Source: Erigeron canadensis
Lineage: Eukaryota; Streptophyta; Magnoliopsida; Asterales; Asteraceae
Assembly (NCBI RefSeq): GCF_010389155.1
Contig: NC_057763.1
Location: 9,548,649-9,612,648 of the forward strand
Length of the DNA stretch: 64,000 nt
Reading direction: 5' to 3'
The notes beneath the pieces were generated by a model. It was not told where the DNA came from. It ran no database searches and saw nothing but the letters and a program-made list of their open reading frames with translations. Positions within the stretch are counted from its first letter, which is position 1. Every line of letters starts with the position of its first letter. This document shows, one piece after another, positions 11,741 to 22,109 of this stretch. The translations under genes were made by a program, and so were the position numbers.

Positions 11741-14242
11741 TTATCCTCTTTGTGGAGTAGTAGGTCTCATTTGCTGATGTGGCAAATGTCCCCGCTGAGG
11801 AGTTATAGGCCTTACCTGCTGATGTGGAAAGTGTCCTCGCTGAGGAGTTATAGGCCTATTTTGAGAAGGCAGTCTTCCTCTTTTAGGAGTAATATGCCTT
11901 AGATTTGATTTTGAAGGCATAGATTGAGATGCTGTATTAGTTTGAGTATCAACAGGTACAGCCTTTGTGGGAAGTACTTGCTGATGTCTTGCATCAGCGA
12001 ACCTAACCCGTCTGTTCATTAGATGATCATGTTCAGACATGGGATTAGCCTGGATAGGTTCCAGCTGAGAGAAGGATTGAGCACTAGAGTGTTGCTGAAC
12101 GACCTGAATAACCCGCTGAGGAGTACCATAGTCATAGGGAGCAGCAATAGAGCTTCTTTTAAAGGGCTCAGCACCTTTTGCAGATAGACGCTGAGGAGCA
12201 ATGGGTACATACCCATCACTTGAAATATCCCCTTTAAAGGTTCTGGGTGGAGAATGTTGTATTCTCTCTTCATGTGGCATCATGCCAATAAAGGGAAGAT
12301 GAGAGAACATGTCAAAAGTACTGGTTGAGGAACTGGTACTTTTAACAGTTGAGGTAGAGGGCACACTGGTGGACGCTGTAGCCTTAGAATCCATCTCAGC
12401 ATGGTTGTCATTTTGTCCCTTGACAAAATACCACTTTTTCATCTCTTCTTGAGAGATGGAAGATGAACATGGTGGAGGAATAGAGATTTCAGGCTTTACA
12501 TTATCATTGAAAGAGGCAGCGATAGAGGCAGCAGCATCAAAATTGCCACCAATCACTGCTTGTACTTGAGCAGGGACTTGCTCGCTCAAGCATTGATGAT
12601 GAAATTTGGAAGCCTTTGACCAGGAGGTCACAATCTTCTTTAGATTAGAAACTTCAACCTTGAGAGTTTCATTCTCAAGCTGGAGTTTCTGAGTCATCAA
12701 CTCATGAGATTGAAGTTCAACATGAACATTTTTCAATTTCACAAGTTTTTTAGATTTTTCACTTAACTCTACTCCAGCAGAGTTAAGTTTAGATTGAAGT
12801 TCAGCACGTAGACTTTCTATGAACTGAAGATCACAAGACAAAGACTCAATAATTTTGGTATTGTCTTGATTAGAAGAGGAAGAAAGAAGAGAGTGTACCT
12901 TTTTAACAGTGACGTTTACCCACTGACTAGAGGAGACTTGATCCTTTGTCAGAGCATCATTGTCAGCAAGTGCCATGAGGCACATGGCATCAACATAATC
13001 GTCGTCATTAGACTCATCTGAGTCAGCCCAATCATGTTCTTCAGCAATTAGACCTTTTGCTGGAACTTTGGCATCCTCTGTTTCAGCCACCTTAGCCTTT
13101 AGCTGATAGTATTTGTTCCTATATTCATCAGCAGATTTAGAAGGATTAGTTTTGGGAGCAGCAGGATTGGGAATAGAGACTCTGCACTCCTTCTGGTAGT
13201 GGCCTTTTCTGCCACACCTCCAGCACTCTTCCTGTGATTTATCAACAGGAGGTTTGAGGGGAGCAACCGTTTTGCGATTGTTCCACCTTCTGGAGTATCT
13301 TCTACCAGCAACAAGGGCAAAGCCCATGAAGTCATTGAACAAATCTTGTTTGTCTTCATCATCCAGCTCATCAATGAAGGTTTGAATAGGTGCTGGAAGA
13401 TTTGAAGTACTGGCACCATCATAGAGATCGATGGGCTCAGTAGAAACAAGAGCGATAGGGTCAAAAATAGGATGGGAGGAGATGCTGACAGAGGAAGATG
13501 AAGAAGAAGGGTCAGCATGTCTTTTGGCATCAGCAGAGGCTCGAATATTTTGAGCCAATGCTCTCTCTTCAAATTGAAGAGTGCCAAAAAGTTCTTCAAG
13601 ATCAAAATCTTGGATTTTCTTTGTTGTACGAAGAGTTTGTCTTAAGTTTTTCCACTTAAGAGGAAGAGAGTCGATGAATTTATGACATACTTCAAAGTTA
13701 TCATGAGTAATGCCAACATTTGTCATATCATTGAGCAACCCTTTAAAGCGAGTATAGGTGCTCTCAAGACTTTCATCAGAAAGAGAGAAGAAGTTTTCAT
13801 AAGCTCTTTTCAAATCAATTTTCTTGATTTTGATGAGGTCAGCAGATCCTTCATAGGTGCTGACAAATCTGTCCCATACTTCCTTTGAAGAGGGATACTT
13901 GATGACTAGCTTCATGATTTCAGTAGGAAGAGTAACGATAATCATGTTTTTCAATCTAGCACCAAGATTTACCAGCTTTCTTTCTTCATCTGTCCATTGA
14001 ACCTCTGGTTTAACCAGGTCAGTGACTATTTTAGGAGCTTCAGGTGTAGCTCCTGGAGTCCTTTGGACATACATCGGTACGTATGGACCCTCAGTTAATA
14101 TGGTCATTAAATAGGGTTCCACACCAGAGATGTGAAGAAACATCCTCTCCTTCTAAGACCAAAAATCTTTGGGCTCGAACTTAGGAGGTTTCGACACATA
14201 GCCAAAGTTACGTGTGTTCACTAGGCTGGGAACAGAAGACAT
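11741..14242 (-). pseudogene. Element B gag, main part
   Basis: The structural capsid/nucleocapsid protein starts at ATG 14242 (MSSVPSLVN). A UBN2-type gag domain contains GVEPYLMTIL and FIDSLPLKWKNLR. It is followed by a zinc knuckle CWRCGRKGHYQKEC (CX2CX4HX4C), an acidic patch, a Leu-rich coiled-coil stretch (about 12850-12600) and C-terminal tandem TPQRGHLPHQQ-type repeats. One Trp codon is TAG at 14153-14155; C has TGG there. Otherwise 800 codons are open to the stop at 11741. Confidence 0.9.
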
Positions 14243-14348
14243 GTTCTTGTTTTAGAAAGAGAGGGTTTCAAGAAAAATTAAAGAACAGAAGTTTTAAATG
14301 TAAACACAAGGAGGCAAATAGATCTTGTTCCAATGATTTAGGAACGGT

Positions 14349-14361
14349 GGCTCTGATACCA
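14349..14361 (-). other. Element B primer-binding site
   Basis: In sense this reads TGGTATCAGAGCC, complementary to the 3' end of plant initiator methionine tRNA. It lies two bases after the 5' LTR. Confidence 0.9.
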
Positions 14362-14363
14362 CT

Positions 14364-15011
14364 TGATGGTCCACTAATGCACAACTTATGTTATATTTAA
14401 ATTAGACAAGAAGGTAAATAAGCAGGTAAATAACAAGAACAATATCAAGTTCAATTGTAGTACATCAATGCAAGGATAATCATATGTATCATTGATTAAA
14501 CGATGAATACATAGTTGATCTTACACACTTGACTTACAAGAATACAAAAGAACAGAGGTAATTGCTAAGTCTAGACACACTAAAAACTTAAACAATTACA
14601 AGTGACACACACTTTCAAGGTGACTAACACACTTGATACAATGCGGCTGTGTTGCTTTATATAGAGGAAGAATTAGGGCAACACAACCTTCCTTTGATAG
14701 AGATAGATGGTGGTTGTCGACATCCCATTGGCTCATGGTACTTGAATCATGTGCCCTTGTCTTCTATACCAAATCGGGTATGAGAGAGAAAACTGTTGCT
14801 TTGGTCCCAACATGTACCTTTGCCATTCAAGGCAAATTACAGTTGGTTAACCACCATGTGACTTCTTGTCTTCATTTGGTTTGAATACTTCCCGCCATGA
14901 CAAACATTTGGTCAGCATGCAACCCGCTGAAGAGAGTCACCGGACTTGCTGAAGACTTGTTGACTATACATATCAGCGAGTAAGTCTTGTCAGCGAATCC
15001 AAGACTCAACA
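14364..15011 (-). repeat. Element B 5' LTR
   Basis: This 648-bp LTR reads TGTTGAGTC...CCATCA in sense. A TATA box (CTCTATATAAAG, about 14655-14668) lies in the loop of an inverted repeat (14645-14655 and 14678-14688). U3 carries several CGCTGA/TCAGCG motifs. The CAAAG target duplication follows at 15012-15016. Confidence 0.95.
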
Positions 15012-15016
15012 CAAAG

Positions 15017-17757
15017 AGGGACATAGACGAACCACGATTGAGAAATAGTCCATGGTAAATGGTACCTTTAAGGTAGCATAGAACTCTCTTTAAAGATTGA
15101 AGGTGTTTTTCAGAAGGTGAATGCATGAATTGTGACAACCGATTCATAGCAAAGGAGATATCTGGACGAGTGAATGCAAGATATTCAAGTGAACCAACGA
15201 TCTTGCGATAGGAAGTGATGTCAGCTGATGGAGAACCATCAGACATGGATAACACGTCAGAGGATCCAAGTGGAGTGGTAACATCCTTAGCACCAACCAT
15301 GTTAACATCACGAAGAAGATCAGCAATGTGTCGATGCTGAGACAAAAAAATTCCAGAGGAAGTCGGAATTACTTCAATGCCAAGAAAATGATGAAGCATG
15401 CCAAGGTCTTTGACAGAGAAACGAGTAGCAAGGGTTTTGACAAAACTTTCAACAAAGATAGAATCATTTCCAGTCACAAGTATGTCATCAACATATACAA
15501 GGAAGTAGATGAGCTTAGAATCACAATTATATATGAAAAGTGAGGCATCCGAACGAGATTTGATGAAACCAAACCCAATGAGAAAAGAAGCAAGTTCGAG
15601 ATACCAAGCACGAGGTGCCTGTTTCAATCCGTAAATGGATTTACGCAGACGACAGACTTGAGTAGGAAATTGTTTATTGATGTAGCCTGGTGGTTGTTGC
15701 ATGTATACCTCTTCATGGAGAGTACCATGCAAGAAGGCGTTATTAACATCAAGTTGCCGAAGAGACCAGTTGTGAGAAAGGGTGATAGCAAGAACCAGGC
15801 GTATGGTGGTAGGCTTGGTAACCGGACTAAAAGTGTCAAAGTAGTCCTTCCTGTATTGTTGATGAAAACCTTTCGCAACCAAACGAGCTTTGTATTTGTC
15901 AATGGATCCATCTGGTTTGCGTTTGATTCTAAAAATCCACTTGCAACCAATAGGGGTATGAGAGGAGGGAGATGTAAGTTCCCAAGTGCCATTAGCAATA
16001 AGGGCATTATATTCAGTGTCCATGGCTTGACGTCAAAGAGGATCTTGAACAGCTTGTTTTACTGTCCGTGGCTCAAGTGAAGGTGGGATTGGATGAATGG
16101 TGGTTGTGTTAACAAATGATTGATTGAAATATCGTGGATTAGGTTTAAGAATGCGAGAAGTAGCATCTGGCCAGTACCGGTAGATACAGCGTCCGTGTTA
16201 GAGGGAGGGACAAGGTCGTTGGAAGCAGAATTTGATGAGCCAAAGGTAGGGGCATCTGGTGGATTTGATGAGCTAGAGATAGGAGCATCCGGTGGATTTA
16301 CTGGTGTGGAGTCATTGGAGGTTGTTGATTGAGTGGGCATGGGTGGATTTGAGGAAACGGTAGGAAAATGGACGATAGGGATAGGTATTGGGCTGGATGT
16401 AGTAGATGGTTGTGGCGAGATTGGAAGTAACGGAAGATGAGTAGGAAGACGGCTAGGATTTGAGTTTCGGAATGGAAATTTATGTTCAATAAACTGAACA
16501 TGGCGAGAGTGATACAAGCGGTTGGTGATGGGATCAAGGCATTTATATGCTGCCTTAGAGTTGGAGTAGCCGAGAAAGACACAGGTAACAGATCGAGGTG
16601 CGAGTTTAGAGGAAGCATATGGTTTAAGCCATGGGTAACACTCACACCCAAATGGTTTGAACTTGGAATATGATGGGGCAGTGCCATAAAGAGCCTGAAA
16701 GGGAGAGTTGGAGCTGAGAACAGGGGTGGGTAAACGGTTGATGAGATAAATAGCCGTTTGAAAGGCATGGGGCCAGAAGTGAGTAGGAAGACCAGAATAA
16801 TGCAAGAGAGCAAGACCGGTTTCAACTACATGACGATGACGGCATTCAGCTGTTCCATTTTGTTCAAGAGTGTGAGGAGGGGTGGTGAAGTGAGAAATAC
16901 CAAGAGATTGGAGTAAAGGTTTAAGTGCAATGTATTCACCTCCATTGTCAGAAAAGAGGGAGACAAGAGGATGTTGAAAATATTTTTCCACTAGAGCTTT
17001 AAACTGTGGAAATAAGATGGACACATCAGATTTTCTTTTAAGAGGGTAGAGCCATACAAACATGGTATGAAAGTCAACAAAGATAACATAATAGGAGAAA
17101 CCATCTATGGATTTAGTAGTTGGTCCCCACACATCAGTGTATACAAGTTGTAGAGGTTTAGTTGTATGAAATGAAGTATGATGAAAAGGAAACTTATGAC
17201 TTTTATTCAATGAGCAATAAGTACAATGAAAAGTAGAAGCTTGAACATTTATTTTAAGACCTAATTTACGAACAATGGAACTTAAAATAGAAACAGACGG
17301 ATGCCCTAACTTATGATGAAGCTCTAGAGGTGACTTGAGCTTGAGGTGAACGAGGAATGGTGTAGACATCATTTTGGTTGAATCCTTGCATTAAAGGCGC
17401 CCCCGTACGAAGATCCTTAACAAGAAAGTGAAAAGGAAATAATTCAACAGAGACTGAGTTAGTACGACAGAATTTAGCAACAGAGATAAGATGACGTTTT
17501 AAATAAGGAGAACATAAGACAGATTCGAGGGTAAAAGGTCTTAAAGAGTTGGACAAAGTAGTTGTGCCAGAACGAGTAATTTGGAGAGTAGTACCATTAC
17601 CAAGGACGATTTCGTCCGGGCCGCCATAATCACTTAGCTGATGAAGACCCGAACTATCCGGTGAGAAGTGATTTGAAGCGGCGGAATCCTTTAGCCACGA
17701 TGGTGTAGGTTGCTGGCTTTGATGTGTGGTGTTATTTGCTACCGAATTGGCATTCAT
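15017..17757 (-). pseudogene. Element A pol: protease, integrase, RT, part of RNase H
   Basis: Domains in order: protease region WLKDSAASNH (17690-17660), where the usual D-S-G is D-S-A; GAG-pre-integrase with HHKLGHP and HCTYC; integrase with catalytic D (YTDVWGP), D (FSDNGGEY) and E (EQNGTAECRHRH); then RT with QAPRAWY and YVDDILVTG (about 15470-15500). A frameshift lies near 17340 and a Trp-to-TGA near 16035 ([12 protein letters not shown]). The last RNase H part is on the far side of element B. Confidence 0.9.
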
Positions 17758-17830
17758 GATTTGATTATCTCGAGGAAAGCGAGCAAGAGTCCTGCAATCC
17801 CTTGTGTTATGTCCTGCAAAACGACAATAG

Positions 17831-18703
17831 TTACAATATAATGAGGGTCGATTGGCTCGAGCATTGTTGTTGTTTTGTGTTGGCTGATTCTGATAGTTGT
17901 TGAATGGGCGTTGCTGACGAATATTCGACTGCCATTGCTGCGATTGTTGCTAGAGTTGCTGAAGTTCCTGGTAGAGTTATTGTTTTGGTATTGATTATTG
18001 TTCCTATTGGTAGTGTAGTGGTAAGTTGAGGAACAGTAGTTACGGGTTCGGATGGTTTGAGTGATCGTTTAACCTCAAGAAGAACATCAAATAATTCAGG
18101 AAAAGTAATGGTGGTTTCTCTAGCTTTGAGGGCAGCGGTGGTGGCTTTATAGTCATCACCTAGTTGATTCAGAATATGGACCAGGAGGTCTTCATCTTGA
18201 ACCGAACTTTGGGCGAGTGCGAGGTCATCTAAAATCGACCTCATGTCAAGGAGGTAATCAGTGATGTTACGTGTACTGCAGGGGTTATTGGACAACTTTG
18301 ATTTGAGTGAAATAATTCTGGATCGAGAAGAGCTAGCATAGCTTGCGGTTAACCGTGTCCAAGCTTGTTGTGATGTTTCAGCAGATGAAACAATGGGCTG
18401 AATTTTATCGTCACAGCTTCCGAGCAAGGCACTGAGTAACATCTGATCTTGGCGATACCATTGGATATATGCTGGATTGGGATTTGAATGGGTTGTAGTT
18501 TTGTCTTTCTCTCTTGTTGTCGTGGTAATAAACTGCGGTGGAACAAGATGGGTGCCGTCAAGAAACTTGTATAAGTCAAGACCAATAAGTGTAGAAACAA
18601 CTTGTTTCCGCCATACCGGGAAGTTTGTTGCTGTCAATTTGATCGGAAAGTGTGAGGTAGCTTTGAGTTTGAGAATTGTTGGTGAATTAGATGATTCTGT
18701 CAT
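17831..18703 (-). pseudogene. Element A gag
   Basis: Gag starts at ATG 18703 (MTESSNSP) and shows a UBN2/Retrotran_gag-type region with FPVWRKQV, ARLTAS-like and LVHILNQLGDDY motifs. The frame shifts near 18000 and stops at 17831. The zinc knuckle (CX2CX4HX4C, YCRFAGHNTRDC) follows at about 17830-17790 in another frame. A run of A at about 18717-18730 precedes the start codon. Confidence 0.85.
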
Positions 18704-18921
18704 AATGATCGAAACAAAAAAAAAAAAAAACAAAGGTGCTGCTTTTGTGATACAATTGTAAGGAATAAAATAATAATTCCTTATGCTTTGACTACAATAT
18801 AGTATGTTGATAATTAAAAAATTGAAGTGATCGACCACTTTTGTTTGTGATAATAAATTTGATTGAAATTGGACGGTGATTTTTAGGGGTGGTTTAGATG
18901 ATTGCTCGGTAGAGCAATTTT

Positions 18922-18935
18922 GGCTCGTGATACCA
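18922..18935 (-). other. Element A primer-binding site
   Basis: In sense this reads TGGTATCACGAGCC directly after the 5' LTR. It resembles the initiator-Met tRNA site with one or two changes. Confidence 0.75.
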
Positions 18936-18992
18936 TATAGACGAATGAATGTCGATAATTATTATTGATCCAAGTAATAAGGATAACTATAA

Positions 18993-21327
18993 GACTAAGA
19001 GGAGTGGTGTCGGGGGAAGGAGGGGGCGACTTGTGCCATGTGGCATGGAGGATAAAAAGAGTTGTCCCTCAAAAAGGGTGGAAATGGGTGGGTTTTTAAG
19101 TAAGGGGCGACTTGTGCCACGTGACACTTTCAATGATTGGTTTTAATGATTGATTTTTTTTTGTTTTAATTTTTTATGATTTTCATATTATTTTAAAAAT
19201 AACAAAATTTCTATAAATAGTAAAATAAAATACTAACCATTAAAATTAAAATCCAACACATACAAACTAAAACATAAAAACCACACATCAAACACATAAA
19301 AAAAAAATTTATTCGATACACAAACACAAAAAAATAACTAATAACTAATCATCATCGCTAAAGTAGTCATCGACTTCCAGTGGCACGTATAGTGGATGAT
19401 TTCCCCTCTTGTTTTCCCAAAGATGATCTACCAGATCCGCTAAGAGCATGTTGTGGGTTTGGCTATTTCGTACGGCTTGTGAATTCGCGATCTGTTGCTC
19501 CATTGGAGTTTTTTGTTCCCAATACGTCGGGTCTAGTGTCGGGTCTTCATATTGAAGTCTTGACAAAAAGCTTTATCTTCATCCTCCAATATCATATTGT
19601 GTAGAGTGATACACGCGTATATCACGTCATGCATCCTCTGCTTGTCCCAAAACCGTGAGGGAAAACTAACAACTTTCCAACGCTTTTTAAGAACCCCGAA
19701 TGCTCTCTCGATATCCTTTCGCGCCGATTCTTGTTTTTTCTTAAAGTATTTTCTCTTTTCATCAATCGGGTCAGTAAAAGTCTTCACAAAAGTGGAATAC
19801 TCAGGGTAGATGCCATCTGTCAAGTAGTATCCGGCTTAGTAGTAGTTGTTTGCATAAAAACCCGCTGTAAATTAAACAAAAGCTAATATTAGTTAACAAA
19901 AGCATATATAATATATTACTACATATAATATACTTAAACGTTAAGTACGTAATTAACCTGTAGGTGCCAAGCCAGATATAATTTCTTCCAAGACTGGGGA
20001 CGCCTCAAACACGTTGATGTCATTGTTGGACCCCTGCTGACCAAAATATGCATTCCAAATCCACAAGTCAGTAGACGCAACCGCCTGAAGCATCAATGAT
20101 GGTCTACCAACATCCCCTCTCGTGTGCGAACCGCGCTATGCGGTTGGACACATCTCCCATGGCCAGTGCATGTAATCAATACTACCGATCATACCAGGGA
20201 AACCATGAAGCTGCTCATGCACATCGTATATTCGTTCAAGATCCATAGATGTAGGTCTCCGTAGGTATGTCGATCCATACATTTCATTTATACCTATTTA
20301 AATTATTTATAAATACGTAAATGAATTAGTATAACTAAATATTATGTACGTAACTATATAATATGTACGTAACTATTTAATATATAACTAAATATTATGT
20401 ACATAACTATATAATATATTACTAAATATTATGTACGTAACTATATAATATGTACGTAACTATATAAAATGTAAAATTAATATAAAATGTACGTAACTAA
20501 ATAATATATAACTATATATAAAATGTACCTTTACAAAAATATATCAGCAACTCCCGGGAAGTCCTAGCCGACATCTCCAAATGCTCGTCAAACAAGTCGA
20601 CGCTACACCCATATGCTAATTGACGAAGCGCGGAGGTACTCTTGTGTATCGGCATGAAACCCAGCTTCCCACGAACATCCATTCTTTGTTGAAAATATGG
20701 ATACCTTTCTTCCAAGTCATTTGTAATTCTCAAAAATAGCCGCTTGCTCATACGATAGCGCCGTCTAAAATCCCTCGCGCCAAATACGGGTCGCTCAGCA
20801 AAGTAAAGGCAGACCAATCGCGCGTATGCCTCCTCACGTCGACGTTCCAGAACCGTTCTTCTTCTAGGAGAAAGTTGGTCTTCCTCGTCCTCCTCGTCTT
20901 CCGCGGCTTGAATCATAGTAGTAACCGTCAAAGCAACGGTACTAAGAATAGCGTCGTCGAGATCGATTGAATCATCGGATGAAGAGGGTGATGGAGGATC
21001 CATATCCGTAGTATATGTATATATCTATGTAAAAATGGAAGAAGATTTATGTGTGTGATGGTGTATTATATTTGTATATATGTATATGTAAAGGGTGTAG
21101 AAGATGAAGTTATTTATAGGAGGTGGAAGAAGAAAAAAAGAAAAAAAAAGAGCCGTTAATGGCATGGGAAAGAGGAAAAGGCATTGATTTTCGGAATGGT
21201 CAAAGAGGAGTCGGGCGAGGTGGGTGAGTCGGGCAAAAGAGAAGTCGGTGGATGGGGGTGGTGTGGGGGGCGACGTCGGGCGGAAAGAGGCGAGGGTTGG
21301 CCGAAAAGTATGCCACTCCGTTTAGTC
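18993..21327 (-). mobile_element. PIF/Harbinger DNA transposon
   Basis: The element is 2,335 bp with 15-bp terminal inverted repeats (GACTAAGAGGAGTGG and GACTAAACGGAGTGG, two mismatches). It has the family-typical TAA target duplication (18990-18992 and 21328-21330). It encodes a three-exon transposase on the minus strand. No intact MADF/Myb-like second gene was seen, so it may be partly deleted. Confidence 0.95.
19345..21003 (-). pseudogene. PIF/Harbinger transposase (DDE_Tnp_4), three exons, broken
   Basis: Exon 1 is 20529-21003 (MDPPSPSSSDD, then FGARDFRRRYRMSKRLFLRI). Exon 2 is about 19958-20293 and exon 3 about 19345-19864, with GT-AG junctions at each intron. Catalytic residues are visible: D in GSIDYMHW, D in SNNDVNVFEA and E in DIERAFGVLKKRW. 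A Trp-to-TAG lies near 20140 (CPTA*RGSHTRGD), a TAA near 19838, and a frame change near 19560. Intron 1 is filled with degenerate AT-rich repeats around TATGTACGTAACTA. It is not functional as read. Confidence 0.9.
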
Positions 21328-21401
21328 TAAGGTAACTTTGATTGACTAAATAAATAGAATATACAAAACAATATATATTAAGTAACTTCCTTAATATTTA
21401 A

Positions 21402-21758
21402 TATTTAATACCAATAGTTAAGAATTATTTATGTCAAATGAACTTATTAATTAATGATCACCAATGATTGGAAATGATCTAGTTTAATTTATGTAAAGTT
21501 ATATCAGGTATTTTGTATACTTGAGCGAGAAAGAGGTTAGATATACAATATAGTGTGCGAAATAGATTACTACATAATGATGTTTCACATTAAGTTTTTA
21601 AGTTACAAATTACAATCACGTACATTACATATATGAGTATTAAAACTCTCTTATTGATTATTATTAGGAAATGACTAAAGTAATGTTCTAAATATAATCA
21701 CTAAACATAGATATTTATCTCAACATTTGCTCGACCCTCCTCCACGACCACCACCCTC
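21402..21758. other. Intergenic, 3' flank of the first Gly-rich gene
   Basis: AT-rich sequence between the target duplication of A and the Gly-rich gene stop codon. It presumably includes that gene's 3' untranslated region. No separate feature is seen. Confidence 0.6.
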
Positions 21759-22109
21759 TCATCCACGTCCTCCCCTTCGCCCTCCGCCAGATCCGGCTCT
21801 AGATCCAGCTGAAGAAGCAGCAGAGGATCCGGCTTCCGAGCCACCTCCTCCAGACCCAGAACTCGAACTAGAACTAGAGCTCGAGGAGCTAGAGGACGAG
21901 CTAGACCCAGAGCCAGAGCCAGCACCCGCACCTGCACCCGACCCTGAACCACCACCTCCCAACCCGATACCAATTCCAGCACCTATACCTACACCTATCC
22001 CCCCCAAATCCAACCCTAAGTCCTTTCTTGCCACATGACTTTCGGTCACCATGACCAAAGTGAAAAGTAGAAGCAAATTGACCAAACTAAGTGCCTTCAA
22101 GTTCGCCAT
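21759..22109 (-). CDS. Secreted Gly/Ser-rich protein 1
   Basis: The protein has 116 aa. An N-terminal signal peptide (about residues 1-25, with LVNLLLLFTLVMV) is followed by the shared motif HVARKDLGLDLGG, Gly-Ile-Val repeats, Gly-Ser-Ala repeats, a run of about 17 Ser and a Gly/Arg tail. This composition suggests a structural cell-wall or extracellular glycine-rich protein, which is an inference. A TATA box (CTATAAATA in sense, plus-strand 22235-22243) sits about 125 bp before the ATG. It is paralogous to genes at 24838 and 58625. An antisense Pro-rich frame over the same bases is a shadow. Confidence 0.85.
   Translation of the reverse strand: MANLKALSLVNLLLLFTLVMVTESHVARKDLGLDLGGIGVGIGAGIGIGLGGGGSGSGAGAGAGSGSGSSSSSSSSSSSSSSSSGSGGGGSEAGSSAASSAGSRAGSGGGRRGGRG

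Larger units (their letters stand above)
2666..15011 (-). mobile_element. Element B: Sirevirus-like Ty1/copia retrotransposon with ORF3
   Basis: This is a 12,346-bp element on the minus strand inserted in A's RNase H. The target duplication CAAAG is at 2661-2665 and 15012-15016. The order in sense is 5' LTR, PBS, gag with two zinc knuckles, pol, tandem hairpin repeats, ORF3 and a truncated 3' LTR. The large size, long gag and extra gene after RNase H match the Sirevirus group of Ty1/copia as I know it. Over the 367 bp both LTRs share I count four substitutions, so the insertion is fairly young. Gag, pol and ORF3 are nevertheless all broken. Confidence 0.9.
2071..21396 (-). mobile_element. Element A: old Ty1/copia retrotransposon, split by B and PIF
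   Basis: This element runs from its 3' LTR (2071-2234) to its 5' LTR (18936-21396) on the minus strand. The target duplication TTTAA is at 2066-2070 and 21397-21401. Subtracting B (plus its 5-bp duplication) and the PIF insertion leaves 4,637 bp, a normal compact copia size. The order is gag, zinc knuckle, protease, integrase, RT, RNase H. The short LTRs, compact size and gag type resemble the Ale/Retrofit lineage, which is an inference. Stops and frameshifts in gag and pol mark it as the oldest full element in the window. Confidence 0.9.
18936..21396 (-). repeat. Element A 5' LTR, interrupted by a PIF/Harbinger transposon
   Basis: Removing the PIF element and one TAA leaves 123 bp, against 164 bp in the other LTR. 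The missing 41 bp lie between two CAA triplets (GATCCAA...TTCAAGTAA) and include the TATA region. The target duplication TTTAA is at 21397-21401. Confidence 0.85.

Noticed and set aside
13099..13605. Leu/Ser-rich minus-strand frame inside B gag
   Set aside because: Overlaps the true gag frame; the composition is an artefact of the alternative frame.
14349..14361. tRNA gene fragments at TGGTATCAGAGCC sites
   Set aside because: These are primer-binding sites next to LTRs, with no tRNA body around them.
21727..22038. Plus-strand Pro-rich open frame over the Gly-rich gene
   Set aside because: It is the antisense reading of Gly/Ser codons. The minus frame has a signal peptide, TATA box and paralogues.
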